Shown: piece after piece, positions 36,424 through 49,380 of the stretch
Numbering within the stretch: position 1 is the first letter of the stretch
Layout: every line of letters starts with the position of its first letter
Source: Sipunculus nudus
Lineage: Eukaryota > Annelida > Sipuncula > Golfingiida > Sipunculidae
DNA length: 64,000 bases
Direction of reading: 5' to 3'
NCBI GenBank assembly: GCA_026874595.1
Contig: CM049320.1
Span: 1,600,001-1,664,000, forward strand
Notes under the pieces: generated by a model
Told to the model about the DNA's origin: nothing
The model's input: only the letters and a program-made list of their open reading frames with translations
The model's database searches: none
Position numbers and translations under genes: made by a program

Positions 36424-36665
36424 CTTATTGACTTTACACACATTTTCTTAAGTATCAGTCACTTTTAATAAGCTACATTTGACTGAGCACGGTAATTTTT
36501 ACTCTCAAGGAGCATATATTTTGATCAGTTAATGGGTCTTGAGTAATTGTTGAGTAATTGGTCTCATATATGCTTGCATTATTAGCAATATGTTTGAAAC
36601 AGATTGAGTTTTTACACAGTCTTTCAGTAATTTAACAGAAGTAAATCTTTTCCAAGAGGGGAGGA

Positions 36666-36857
36666 TGTAATATGGTGTGATTATACTAGTTAGTTTAACA
36701 TGACCGTACGCTAGCGACATCTGGCTTGAGAGTCGGAACTATTATTCCACATGCGTTTGTGACGTATGCACCAGGTGATCTCGTGTATAGCAATGGCCGT
36801 GGAATAAAGTTTATGTGAACGTTTAACTGGCTTTCATTCCTTCCATCTGCTAAATCT

Positions 36858-36860
<3 letters not shown>
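36666..36860 (+). repeat. 3' LTR
   Basis: 195 bp, apparently identical to the 5' LTR; preceded by the polypurine tract and followed by a TA microsatellite. Confidence 0.93.
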
Positions 36861-36909
<49 letters not shown>

Positions 36910-36960
36910 ATTATATATATATATAATGTGTGTGTGTGTATGTGTGTGTGTGTGTATAGA
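36861..36960. repeat. TA and TG microsatellite at the 3' flank of the retrotransposon
   Basis: A long TA run with two TTA interruptions, then a TG-rich tract. It is the target-site microsatellite that the element split. Confidence 0.9.
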
Positions 36961-37499
36961 GTGCAAGCTTGCCGAAATGTCATAATATAAGGTTTATATA
37001 ATATAAAGAGTCTGCAATGATTATGCACTCAGCTAAGGTGTCGCTCCCTGTGATCACCAGCAATCTTGAGACAGCCTCATTCCTCTCCTTTTCCTGAAGA
37101 GCATAAAAGCTCGGGTGAGCTTAAGTCCTATGAAATAAGAAAAAGGAAAGTATTAGAATACCACTGCAAGTAGGCATGAAATAGTGTCAAGTTGTATTAG
37201 CATTATATGTGATAAATCCTCTGATAATATAATTTAGAAACAAAATATGAACGTGCAGTTGGTTTCCACAATAGTTCAACAAATGTGTTTACCTGTTTTA
37301 ACAAAAAACGGTTCCCGTCTTATCCTACTTCCTCTGGAGAAGTCCCAAGAACTGGAAAAGGATGATGTTAGTTAAAATCACCCTGAAAACAGTATTAGAT
37401 ATCTTTTAATAAATATAATTAATTCTATTATATTATTATATTTATTATTTAATTTTCAATTTTAGGTATGGTGACTTATATTTAACTGAGCTAACAAAT

Positions 37500-38063
37500 G
37501 TTTAGATGAACAAATCCGGCATGAGGTGTGAAGGTATATAAAGGGTTTGTGGTTTAGAACTGGAGGGCAGAGAGCAAAAAGAAGATTCCAGCGGACGCAG
37601 AAGCGTGTGTCAGATTCTAGGACCTTGTCCGACTAATGAGGCAATTATAGATTTTCAAAGACTTTCTCCTGGATTTTATGTATTTGGACTTCAGTTCACT
37701 TTCTGGGTTGTTGCAAGAACTTTCCACTGGACTGTCATTCTCCGAGAGTTTACATTTAAAGGACTTATCGTTGTGATGGTGTTGGTATCCAGGTACTGTG
37801 CACATTATTTTTCTATGTGATTGTATTGACTTTTTGTTATACCGCTGTTTTACTGTATAATTGTATTGTTTTAATGTATTGTAATGTTAGGATTGTTTTA
37901 AGAATAAATTATTATTATTTGTTTACAAAAACCACAGACTTCTTTATTCGTTCCCCTAGACATTTCACGCTGCCGAGTGTTACAGATTCTGATTTTTTTA
38001 TCTCCATTACCAAATGTATGTACGTCACGACTAAGTGATCTGTTGATATTAGGTTCCGCAACA
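37500..38063 (+). mobile_element. Solo-LTR-like repeat, copy 1
   Basis: Shares with 40150-40852 and 62268-63076 a TATA-like start (GGTATATAAAGGG, about 37533), ATTCCAGCGGACGCAGAAG, a polyadenylation-type AATAAA, ACAAAAACCACAGACTTCTT and a terminus TTAGGTTCCGCAACA. Promoter, poly(A) signal and ACA end with no coding frame fit a solitary LTR. The 5' border is uncertain. Confidence 0.6.
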
Positions 38064-38094
38064 ATGTCTTTGTCTGTCTGTCTTGATGTTGTGA

Positions 38095-38884
38095 CACATC
38101 GCTGAACATTGATGTTGTTAATCATCGTGGGACATTAATGCTGTTAATCACCATGGGACACTGATGCTGTGAATCATCGTGGGACATTGAACTCTTAATC
38201 ATCCAGGGAAATTGATACTATAAATCTTCGTGGGACATAGATGTTGATAATCATCATGGGGTATTGATGATGTTAATCATCGTAGGACATTGATGCTGTT
38301 AATCAACGTGGGAAATTGGTGCTGTTTATCATCGTGGTACATTGATGCTGTTAATCATCGTGAGACAGTGATGTTGTTAATCATCGTAGGAAATAGATGC
38401 TGTTATTCATTAAGGGGCCTTCGTGCTGTTAATCATCTTGGTACATGGGTGCTGTTAATCATTGTGGGACATTGATGCTGTTAATCATTAAGGGGCCTTC
38501 GTGCTGTTAATCATCGTGGGACATTGATGCTGTTAATCATTAAGGGACATTCGTGCTGTTAATCATCGTGGTACATTGGTCCTGTTAATCATCGTGGGAC
38601 ATTGATGCTGTTAATCATCGTGGGACACGGATGCTGTGAATCATCGTTGGACATTGAACTGTTAATCATTTAGGAACATTGATAGGCCTTCTATAAATCA
38701 TCGTGGGACATTGATGTTGATAATCATCGTGGGACATTGATGCTGTTAATCAATGAGGGATATTGGTGCTGTTAATCATCGTGGTACTTTGGTGCTGTTA
38801 ATCATCGTGGGACATTGATGTTGTTAATCATCATGGGGCATTGATGCTGTTAATCATCATGGGACATTGAAGTTGTTAATCATC
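38095..38884 (+). repeat. 26-bp minisatellite
   Basis: About 30 tandem, fairly diverged copies of a 26-bp unit containing GATGCTGTTAATCATCGTGG. Short frames through it are artefacts. Confidence 0.9.
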
Positions 38885-38889
38885 ATTTA

Positions 38890-40140
38890 TAATGAGTTTC
38901 ATGATTTTTGAAAAGTCATAAGGTTGCCTCCTAAGTGTGGTGACATCTGACCTCATTAAATATGCATGAATTTCGCTGGAAATAAAACTTAGGTGAGATA
39001 TTTGATTGATTAACATTTCTCATGAGTTCGATAAAAATGCTTAATATTCTTCGTAAGTTATCAACTTGTGACCCGTGACCTAAATGTGGTGTGTTCGGTG
39101 AAAATCAATCAAAGTCCCGGTGAGTTATCACGGCGACACTAAAAAAGTAAACGGACGGACCAAGGGTAAACCTAAATACTCCCGTCATATGACGGGCGTA
39201 TAATAACTGCATTTATTTTTGGTACTGATGACTGTGACATGTGTTGTTGACACTTGGTTTGTTGGGAGCACGCGTAGCTTGTTGCTATGGCAGCATCGCC
39301 TGGTCGAGTGCGGGCCCACGTGCGAACCTTGTTATGGGTTCATAACTGAAATGAGATTTCAGTTCTGGGGATCCTCTTATGGAAAAGCGTAGCAGTGGTA
39401 TATTGGGATATTTGCAAAATAAACAGAGACAATTGAGGCAATTTAGCAAATTTCTTACCAATAATGGCTAATAAACTGTTCTGGAGTAAAAATAAATTAT
39501 GTAAGATTTCAACTCCTGTTGGTTTTTTTTGCCTGCCATGCGGTCATGTTTATCTTTTGTCACATGACCCTGTCCTTGACCTTGTTGTTATGAGAAAAGT
39601 TGTCCTCTGATTATTGTACCAAATAAATTATAGTAAATATTGTTTCCATAACTTCCACAGGCAAATTTGTTAAAACCTTAAAAGATATAGTCATGAACTT
39701 ATAAAGGACTTATTGAAGCCATATATTATCATTTACTCATAAGTATTATTCATGAAATAAGATTTTTTTAAATAGATTTATTAGCAATAAATTACTCTGG
39801 TAAACCCAAGGTCAGGTCACAGGTCAGGTCATGGGTGACCAGAGTTCATGCCTCAGCAATATGGCTGTGTCAGTGATGGTCTTCTGCTCTTCTCTTCATG
39901 ATAAAATGCTGTTATATCATATATAACATAAACAGGAGACTCCACATGTATGGAAACTGATAAATAAAGGATATATAGGTAGAGTGAACATAGTTTAAGC
40001 TGCATCTTATTCTTAATTACTCTTTTATTCTTTCCTTCTGATAAATCAGAAGGACCGCTACGATATTTCGTAAGAACATATTCAAGGCTGAGTATGGAGC
40101 CCGGGTCACCAGGTGTGTAATTCTCAGCCTTGCACCAAGG
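38890..40140. other. Gene-free stretch
   Basis: No exon recognised. Contains sequence such as AACGGACGGACCAAGGG near 39150, a type of dispersed repeat common in invertebrate genomes. Confidence 0.35.
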
Positions 40141-40149
40141 CAAGTGGGA

Positions 40150-40852
40150 AACCTGGCGTGTAAAGACACAGCGCTCGTCTGGAATCTTCTTGGCTTTTTG
40201 CGCTGTATGAGCGCGTGTCTTGTTTTATTCTTCGGGCGCGTGTGTATTATGTATTGTTCGGTTCTTTGGATTGTTCGTGAAATAGAAGTTTCTAGGCTTT
40301 GGGGTGAAAAGCTATATAATAGGGACTGTGAGAGGAGAGGAGAGGAGAAAGAGATATATTCCAGCCGACACGGAAGAGTGTGAGTCAGTTTTGGACCAAT
40401 CAGATAATAGCAGTAGTGTCAGGGATTCTAAGAACTCCATGCAGATGTAGTGCGGCCTGTCTACAACATTCTTTCGGGATTATTACAAGAGCTTTTATTA
40501 CAAGAGTTTTAAAGGACTTGTTGAGCTGTGACAGTGGTGATATCCAGAAAATCCTAGGAACCGGACACAATCTACCACTGTACACGTTATTTATTATACT
40601 GTTGGTTGTATTGATTTACTGTTATACTGTTGTTATCCTGTGTAATTGTATTAATGTAGTGTTTTGTAATGTTAGGGTTGTTTTAGGAATAAATTTTAAT
40701 TATTTGTTAACAAAAAACCACAGACCTCTTTATTTATTCCCCTAGACATGTTTACTCTGCCTAGTGTAATAGAATCTGATTTTATTCATCTCCGTAACAA
40801 AATTTATGCTCGTCACGACTACGTGAGCTGTTGTTATTAGGTTCCGTTACAT
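40150..40852 (+). mobile_element. Solo-LTR-like repeat, copy 2
   Basis: Same family as copies 1 and 3: TATA-like GCTATATAATAGGG near 40311, ATTCCAGCCGACACGGAAG, GTAATGTTAGGGTTGTTTTA, AATAAA, ACAAAAAACCACAGACCTC and the terminus TTAGGTTCCGTTACA at 40852. The left border is approximate. Confidence 0.65.
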
Positions 40853-41044
40853 TTTGTTAACACGTCATTCTTAAGCATGCTACTCCACTGAATATCTACT
40901 TTATGAATGTTTACTGTTATTTGTTTGGTGATAAATTTATGTCAGGGTTTTAAGCATATATGCCTACCCTTTGAGATTCAGATGGTACCTATATTAACAT
41001 GTCTGTTATATTCATCGAATGAACTATTTTATATCTAATACTTA

Positions 41045-42620
41045 TTAAAGGTATTCGGTCCTCCTTTGTCCGCAATGTTCTCTGGAACCCCATTGCGTAC
41101 GACATCGTGTCGTACTTAATTTTAAAGGTTATTGTTCTTCCCCGGTTTGAGAATAACTAAATTTTAATGTCCACTTCATTTAGAATGATTTTTGCGTGTT
41201 TTTTTAACTTGTGTGGAGACTACCACCGAAAAAAAACCCGAACGTCCTCGGCAATGACCGGAATGTCGTTGTGGTCTCTTCCAGTTCAGTATAAAGGACT
41301 ATTATGCATGTCATTAACTTTGCTTTCAGTGACGGATTTAAGCATGTTTGGTCTGAAATTTGACAAAGGTTCTGACCTACGTGCGTGGTCAGTCATTGTG
41401 AATCCCACACATCACTCTCGCTTTATGAAAAGAAGGGATTCAACTACCGTTCTATCGACCCTCTTACATTACGACCAGATTACTGGCGCCAGAGTGTCAT
41501 TACATGTAAGTTTGAGGAACGCACTATAAGGCCTTATGAAGATGCAAATATTTTCGTCATTTTTGACAACCATTCATGGCCTACAGGTACATTGTCAATT
41601 AACATAAACCAGATCAATCGTTAGCATTTTTGTGTTCTTTCTAATAATACCAAACATGAGCGATGAAAGTTCCGTTTTAACCATGCACATTAGTAAACAC
41701 CTAAGTGTGTTTGTTGAATTTATGACCGCATGAACACAAGCATGGCTCACACGAGATACAGGACGCAGACAGCTTGCAGGCGTGCAGGATATGACCTGTG
41801 TCCATGGAGACGGTGTTTCAGTTCGGGTTGTGAGCTCGCATGTATACAATTGTGTAAATTTATTATTTTTAGCAAAATATTTTGATTATTGGCCTTTTAC
41901 TACAATATGAATGCAACCTAATGCAAGACCACTGCGATACTTTCCTCGATATAACTTGTATCCGCCAAATGATCCGATTGCCTACTGAGTCGGGTTGTCA
42001 CGGCTACATTTCAACAAGGAGGATTAATGACGAAACCTAATACAAGGTCCCCATTTCCGGAAAAGGGATGATGTTGGGGGTGGTTCGGGTTTTTTCCGGG
42101 CCTCAAAATTAGTCTGATACGATTTTAAAAAAGGTTGGGGCTGAAAAGTGGTACGAACCCCCTGGACTACCCTTGGGTCCGCTTCTGCTCCTTACGAGGT
42201 ATGCATTATTCCATTTCTTTCTTCAGGAACAGTTTTCTTGTTTTAAAATGTATATTTGATTAATCTTTCATGTCATCCTCACATCAACCTTTTTTTTTAA
42301 ACGTCCAACAATAGTAACCGGTTTAAGATCATCGAATACCCGAGTTACCCCACGTGACCCCATTCCGGTTCGCTAATGTAAACATCATCACTGACCAGGT
42401 CTTCAGTTAAGGTATAAACATTCCGCTGTGTGAATTTCTTGCCACGAGCACAGCGCCACAAAATAAACGTTAATACTATTTTTGTACATACCGCATTTAC
42501 AAGTTACCCACTGAAATTCTATATTTTCTTATGATTACCAAAAAAGACACAACATTCCTCCTCTCAGTTAATACTTCTCCGCAACCCGGGTAAAGAACCA
42601 GGTATACCAGATTTATCATC
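41045..42620 (+). repeat. Dispersed repeat family 1, interrupted copy
   Basis: About 41045-41470 and 42015-42620 match consecutive parts of the copy at 49962-50960 (shared CGGCAATGACCGGAATG, AGGAGGATTAATGAC, GCGCCACAAAATAAA). About 540 bp in between have no counterpart there, so something inserted here or was deleted there. Confidence 0.7.
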
Positions 42621-42727
42621 AAGTATGTTACAATAACTTTGTACTACTACGTTTTACGCACAAACAACAGACTGATAGACAATATAACAGTTCCCCCGCC
42701 AAAATGTCTCCAATGAGAACACGATTC

Positions 42728-43240
42728 CACCTGTGTTAAATGTGTTTGTGAAGCACACCTGTGTTACCTGTGTTTTTGAAGCACACCTGTGTTAACTGTG
42801 TTTGTGAAGCACACCTGGGTTAACTGTGTTTGTGAAGCACACCTGTGTTAATTGTGTTTGTGAAGCACACCTGTGTTACCTGTGTTTACAAAGAACATCT
42901 GTGTTACCTGTGTTTGTGAAGCACACCGGTGTTCCTTTTATTTGTAAAGCACACTTGTGATACCTGTGTTTGTGAAGTACACCTGTGTTACCTGTGTTAC
43001 CTGTGTTTGTGAAGCACACCTGTGTTACATGTGTTTGTAAAGCACGCCTGTGTTACCTGTATTTGTAAAGCACACCTGTGTTACCTGTGTTTGTGAAGCA
43101 CACCTGTGTTACCTGTGTTTGTGAAGCACACCTGTGTTACCTGTGTTTTTGAAGCACACCTGTGTTACCTGTGTTTTTGAAGCACACCTGTGTTACCTGT
43201 GTTTGTGAAGCACACCTGTGTTACCTGTGTTTTTAAGCAA
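42728..43240 (+). repeat. 28-bp minisatellite
   Basis: About 18 copies of a 28-bp unit containing GTGTTTGTGAAGCACACCTG, with minor variants (TTTT for TGTG, one extra ACCTGTGTT). Followed at about 43275-43380 by two copies of a separate 55-bp or so segment with GGCCGTGGCCAGGGCTA. Confidence 0.9.
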
Positions 43241-43551
43241 AAAGACATTGTGCAAGTAATCCGTACACAATATCCATGGCCGTGGCCAGGGCTATGGATA
43301 TCGATTATTTTGAGGCTGCCAGGTGATGGCCGTGGCCAGGGCTAAGGATATCGATTATATTGAGGCTATCAGGTGATAGGTTTTCTATGGCGGATCTATC
43401 TGAAAACAGACTCGGTCAGAATACACCTACTGTCAAGTGGGATGATTGTAGGTAATCAGTCTGTTCCAGGTCATGACAAAACCCTTTTTTCCACAAGAAA
43501 TCCACTGGGTCCAAACTATAAAAATTACCCTAAAGGACATTCCATTATCTT

Positions 43552-45400
43552 TTTATAACCATAGATAAAAAACAAGGCCTACAGGCCTAATGCGAACCTG
43601 TGCAATGGGATATAGTCCAGGTATAATGATTCAATCCTTGACTATAACTTTTCAAGTACATGTGTAACATGTATATGAACAATGCAAGTACTTAACATTT
43701 TTAACAAGATACAATGACATAAACATCACTGCTGAAATTCTGGCATGGGTGCACACAACACAAAAATGTTTGTAGCTGGCACCACCAGACTTGTATAGAA
43801 CGAAGCTATAAGATATATACATATGCCCGATTGCAGACTGATATAGAAAACCCTCCTGAGAAATAAGCAGGCACATACACTGGGCAAAAATCATTGTAGG
43901 TGGCGACATCTGACGTGTGAACGAGAAAGCTATCAAGGACGTATGGACAGGTAAAAGTATCAGACCGATACATCAAACTTCCCTTGAGTTGATGCACTGG
44001 GATAGCCAGGCTTAGATGAGTAAGGCTGTTGCTCCGAGTGAACTGTGACAAATATGCTGGCTGAAGCTACTGCATTGAGTAAATTCTCGACCAGCAGCTG
44101 GCTAGACTAAGTGAGCTTTTGACCTGTACCTGGCTGCACTGAGTGAACTCTTGACCTCTGACACTGAGGGCAGTCTGCCAAAGCTATTAATAGAATGCAA
44201 CTACTGCACTGAGTAAACTCTTGAATTATACCTGGCTGCACGCAGTGAATTCTTGACCTGTTGTCTAATCTGAAATAGTTGGCAGTCTTCTAAACCTGTA
44301 AATAGCTCCATGCTGACCTCTGGCCTGTTGCCAAATTTGAAATAGTTGGAAGCTCTTTATAGAAACAGACAGAATCTTAGCCTGTTGGTAAATCTCTTTA
44401 CATATATTGAAAGACTTTGGCTAAAATGCTTTTTTTTTAAGCTGAGGCATTAATAAGATATGGTTTTATAAAAAATGCTCAGAATGAAAAACGATGCACT
44501 CCTTTCATTTTAAAGGTCTAATAATTGTGCCAAAAATCATTTTATTAAACTTGAACGAAGGCTGCCTAAGAATTATTTTGTTCAATGTCATTTAAATTGA
44601 AACAAACGTTTTGCAGAAGGAGACTTTTGCAGCCCCTAGTTAGAAATAGGCTTACTAATGGCCTCAAGACCATTTTTAGCTTTATATGACTGAACCAAAA
44701 ATCAATGAACCAAATCTATTTTTATACAATTAAAGAAACCATATCCTAAAATGTTCTGGTGAATAATTAAATCATTAAACTTGACAGTTTCATTACAAAA
44801 CATTTTAAGCTTAAAGTAGCTAAAATGACAAGGTTTCTGAACGTATAAAAAAACAGGTTGATGTAGCTTGCGCTACAAAAACTAGTTTTTCAAATAAAGG
44901 TCACGTGACCAACATTTTCACAAAATTTAGTGATCCTAGCTCCTATGGTTTCTGAAATTGTTAAATAAGAACGTAACTTGTCAAATGACTTATTTCAATT
45001 TCCTATAACTCGGCCAAAGTTCATCGAACCAAAACCATTTGAAAAACACTTGAGACAGCTTGCCTCTGGAATCATTTCTACGAAATATTGCACCATTTTG
45101 CTGAATGATTTCAGAGGAGAAGATTTTCAAAGGGTTTTTAGCTTTTCCTCTATAAAATGTAAGTTAATGCAGGTGGCACCACAAAACACTCAATCCCACA
45201 ACTTTTGATATGAGATCAATTTTTGTTTAATATTTGGGAAGCTAGCTCCTGCAACTTCTGAGCAATTTTGGATTAATGTACTGATGACTGATGACCCCTG
45301 TACAGAAAAAGTTGATGCAGGTGGCGCCACCAATACATCAATTTCAAATATGATTCATGTGAACCAAACATTTGATTGAAATTGGTGATGACATCTCCAG
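43552..45400 (+). repeat. Dispersed repeat family 2, copy 1
   Basis: Shares long similarity with 48244-49380, for example ATGCGAACCTGTGCAATGGG, ACATCACTGCTGAAATTCTG and GGCACCACCAG. Internally it has several degenerate reiterations of a segment around the GGCGCCACC/GGCACCACC motif. No coding frame. Confidence 0.65.
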
Positions 45401-45429
45401 CCGTTTCTTAGATTGTAGTTTAGTATTCT

Positions 45430-48200
45430 TTTTCAGTTGATTTTGACGAGTATGTGGACCAGAGGGAGAGTATTGACTAAGTGACTGGGACCAAATGTTG
45501 TATGTCCAGTTTTCATACTGAAGACTTCAACGTACGTTTATGGACTAACTTAAAAAAAATAAGTATAACAGAGCCTCAAATACACTAAAGCTGTACGAGC
45601 AGGAAGACTTGATCGTGTGGGAAAGATTAAAGATGCATGAACTCCGATGGAAGCTAAACAAGTGAGCAAGGAATGCACAACAGGTTCAAGTCATGACAGA
45701 AATACTGTTGAGTAAATTAAAACAGAGTGAAACAATGACAAATCGGTTATTTGAAACAGGGGATAAAGCTGTGGTTTATCCAGTACCAGGGGATATGAAT
45801 TCGGAAGCTTTGAGATCACAAAACACACTAGACCAGAGCTTTGGCCAGGACAGAATCGTTTCGGGAACATCTTGATGTCCATCCGTGTCGAGCTTTCCGC
45901 GACAGAAAATAAAGATTATGACATAGAAAGCAGTACCGTTATAGTCGTTAATAAACCAGAGAAGGAGAAGAAAAAGAGGAAGAAAGGAAATAGATCGCAG
46001 AGTCGGGGTAGAGAGAGAACATATTCTCAGGAGATTAATGCTGAAGGAAGTACTACTGCAAGACCTACTCGAAACATGATATATTGTCTGAAAAAAAACA
46101 AACACTGCTCAATTAATGTCGAACAGCTGGAAAATTGTAACCTTTTTTGTTGGAGGTATTAATACTATATAAGGAGGAAAAAACTATACACTTTGCTAGA
46201 TAAGCATAATATTTTGCTACCTTATCTACATGAAACATATTGTGTATAAAAAATAGCCTTTTATAAACGCCAGTTGAAAAGAAAAAAAAAAAATTCTTGT
46301 GCAACAAGTTCAGATTCATGTGATGTAGCAATACCGTTTCATCAGGAGTTTGCTGGAAAAAAATTTTGGACAAAAATGTGATAAACAAGGGAAAATTGAG
46401 CTGGTAAATTTTGAATTCGACGGATCACATTTACGTTTAGTTTCTGCTTGTGCTCCAGTAGAGGAATCTCTGAGGATTTCTTTTTTTTTTTCAATATCTG
46501 TGCAACTTTGTTATTGAGAACACCATGAATGAGCACAAACGGATTATTGCTGGTGACTTTAATTGTTGTCTGCGACAATGTGACAGAAAAAGCAAATATA
46601 CTAGATCTGATAAGAGTGTATCGACCTTGAAAGAGTTTATCTCCGGCTTAAGTTGCTGTGTTAGTTAAAAAAAGATTACACTGTAGATTTTACTTCTATC
46701 AACATGGGCGAAGTTGATCTGTGGAACAGATCTAGTATGTCCCCCGCATGATGTGGGGATATTAAGAAAAAAAGTGTGAATACGTGTATGAAATTTGAGA
46801 TGGGTTAATATCATACGGCCATATTACCTCTGCAAGCTTGAAAGCTGCATCAAGGTCATCCATTTTCGCACCAGACCTGGCGCACGAGGTACGTCAATGC
46901 TGCGAGTTTGGTGACCGTGCCTCAAATTCATTTCGAGTTATTGCGTTAACATCATTTTTAGCATTATCGCCACTGTGACCTTGACAAATGCGTAAGGTCA
47001 TCCATGTTCGAACTTTACCAAGCCCTTGATAAGATGCACTAATGCTGCAAGTTGAAGACTGTATCTCAAATTTCTTCTTGAGTTATTGCGTTAACATCAT
47101 TTTAGCATTATCGCCGCTGTGGCCTTGAAAAATTGTTAAATGTTTGTCTTAGCAAACAGATTCTAAAAAGTGCTCACAATTATAATAAGTCATACGTAGA
47201 CTGCTTACATCAAGGGCAGGTATAAATCGGGCCCAACTGTCCATATGTGATAGATGTAATTGAAGGCTGTGAAATATAAAACAGGTTTAATAACGCGCCT
47301 GGATTTTTCAAAAGCTTTTGACAGCCGTAATTTTCAATTCATTTTCAATTTTATTAGGGTTGGTAATGAATTTATATAATGAACCATGCTATGTTGTGAA
47401 AAATAACGGGTGGTTGACTAAAGAGATTGAGATGCGTGAAGGAAAAAGGGCAAGGCTGTCCGGTCTAAGCCATGCTTTTCATAATTGCAACTGACTTTTT
47501 CTGGCTTCAGTCCTTATCAATGATCACAATATTAATAAAATAAATGTAGGGGGTGTTAAAATAATACCTTTAATTCAATATGCTGATGGTGCAATCCTAA
47601 TATTAAGTGACTGTAAGTCATTCAATAGACCCTTAAAGATCACTGACGCTTTTTCTGTATCTGCATTAAAACTTAATATTATAAAGACCAAAGCATTGGC
47701 GCTTGGCCATAGATGAAACTATTATGACATTTAAACTTTCATTCGCCAGTAAGGTATCTAGAACTTTACATCGGAAACGATCTTGAAAAGTGTACACATT
47801 TTAGTGAGAGAAAACACATTGAAATTAACAAATTTATGAACAAACTGTGATAAAATCTATTATTTCGCCAAAATTTATTTTGCCATTATCTATGTTAAAA
47901 ACAATTAATTTGTTACTAAAAGAGCTCAACCGAAAGTTATACATCATTGAAGGATCCGCTAGAGACAGGCTTAAGAAAAATACTGTTTTTCTTTAAAAAT
48001 GAAGATGGTGAATTATGAATGACTTGGAATCTTTTGTACAGTCATTGAAAGCTACCTTTATTCCCAGAATATTTAATTCATCATCACCCTTGTCCGATAT
48101 TGGTAAAAACTGTATAAAACAAATTTGCAGTGGTATTAATATCTATATTGCATGGGAACTTTATGGTTAAACAGATCATTGGGTTTTAGAATATACCAAG
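45430..48200 (+). pseudogene. Degraded LINE, L1/Tx1-like
   Basis: Fragments in several frames with many stops. An endonuclease motif RIIAGDFNCCLRQCDR is at about 46540-46587. Reverse transcriptase pieces are LDFSKAFDS at about 47299-47325, and QYADGAILIL followed by SALKLNIIKTKAL at about 47575-47700, corresponding to the YADD motif (second Asp replaced by Gly) and the downstream L1-type KLNxxKT block. Upstream, 45690-46160 encodes Lys/Arg-rich low-complexity sequence that could be ORF1 remnant. The element is inactive. Confidence 0.65.
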
Positions 48201-48243
48201 ATTTTATTGCGATGTATTTTGCCATTTGTAAATGTTTGTGATC

Positions 48244-49380
48244 ATGAAACAAGGTCTACATCCCCTATGCGAACCTGTGCAGTGGGATATACATCAGGTT
48301 TAATGCTTCCATGCTGGACCCTTACTTTACAATGCACGCACTGGGCATTTTGAACCCGAATGCATGCACCAATTACACAAACGTCACTGCTGAAATACTG
48401 GCATGGGTGCAAACAACAAAAACTGAATGTTAGTGGCACCACCAGTCTTGTGTACGAGAAAGCCATTAAAGATGTATGGGCATGGACAATATTAGGCAGA
48501 TACTTCAAACCACTCTTCGGCTATGTGAACAGATGCATGAAATAACTAGATATAGGAAGTCAATAGAGACTACGTGTACCCGCCGAATTCAGAATACCTT
48601 GTACAGGTAAAGTGAGGCATGGATTGAGTGGTAAGTGGAAACAGAGTGAGATGGATGTCTGCCACATAAACATGATTGTAGGTTGCACCACCTGAAGCCA
48701 ATACTGCAAAGCATTCTTGAAAAAAAAAGAACTAATTTATTTTAAAACAAAAACTAGAAACTAGGTGACACCACCTGTCTGGTTTATGAGATAATTTCCA
48801 AGATGAATGAACATGCTAAATTTCAGAACAATACCTTGACCCACTCCTGAGATATGAGCAATGTTCATCCAAAGCATATGTACAGATGGACGCCACAAAC
48901 GATTGTAGCTGGTGCCACTAGTCCTGATTACAAGATGGAAGAATCCAAGATCTATGGATATGCACATTTTCAGGCAATTACTGTGAATCTCTCCTGAGAA
49001 AGGGCATCAATGTATTCTACAAAAAATGGAAAGGTGAGTGGCACTACCTGTCTGGTTTACGAGAAAACTTTCCAAAATGGATGAACATGCCAAATATCAG
49101 AACGATACGTCTAACCATTCCTGAGACTTGGGCAATGTTTACACAAAGCACATGTACGCTGACGCCATGGGAAAACGATTGCAGATTTTGTCACCAATCT
49201 TGAGTATAAGATGGAGAATTTCAAGAACTATTGTTGTGCACAATTGCAGGACAATACTGCAAATCGTCCCTGAGGAAAAGGGCATTACAAAGGGCTTGGA
49301 CCAAATTTTGAAGATCCAGAAGTGGTCCCTACTCGAAAAAAAAAATTTGACTTGCATTGACTTGTTTAATAATTAATGAA
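48244..49380 (+). repeat. Dispersed repeat family 2, copy 2
   Basis: Homologous to 43552-45400. Segments around 48660-48720, 48760-48930 and 49035-49210 repeat one another (GGTGACACCACCTGTCTGGT, GTTTACGAGAAAACTTTCC), showing internal duplication. No coding frame. Confidence 0.65.

Larger units (their letters stand above)
32013..36860 (+). mobile_element. Ty3/Gypsy LTR retrotransposon, full length, gag region broken
   Basis: 4848-bp element with two 195-bp LTRs starting TGTAATATGG and ending AAATCTACA. The primer-binding site directly follows the 5' LTR (TGGTGTCAGAAGT at 32208, consistent with a tRNA-Leu 3' end) and a polypurine tract AGAGGGGAGGA precedes the 3' LTR. Flanks are ATATA on both sides, a plausible 5-bp duplication although the site is a TA repeat. 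Domain order is gag, protease, reverse transcriptase, RNase H, integrase, which is the Ty3/Gypsy order; no env frame. The LTRs appear identical by eye, implying a very recent insertion. A frame break near 33001-33008 and a TAA at 33124-33126 interrupt the gag to pol region. Confidence 0.95.

Noticed and set aside
37605-37820. Frames inside the solo-LTR-like copies as small genes
   Set aside because: They are not conserved as open frames between the three copies of the repeat.
41167-41624. Plus-strand frames of 120 and 79 codons
   Set aside because: They fall in a dispersed repeat whose other copies do not preserve the frame.
38095-43240. 26- and 28-bp arrays as a CRISPR-like structure
   Set aside because: Repeats are directly adjacent without unique spacers, and the context is eukaryotic.
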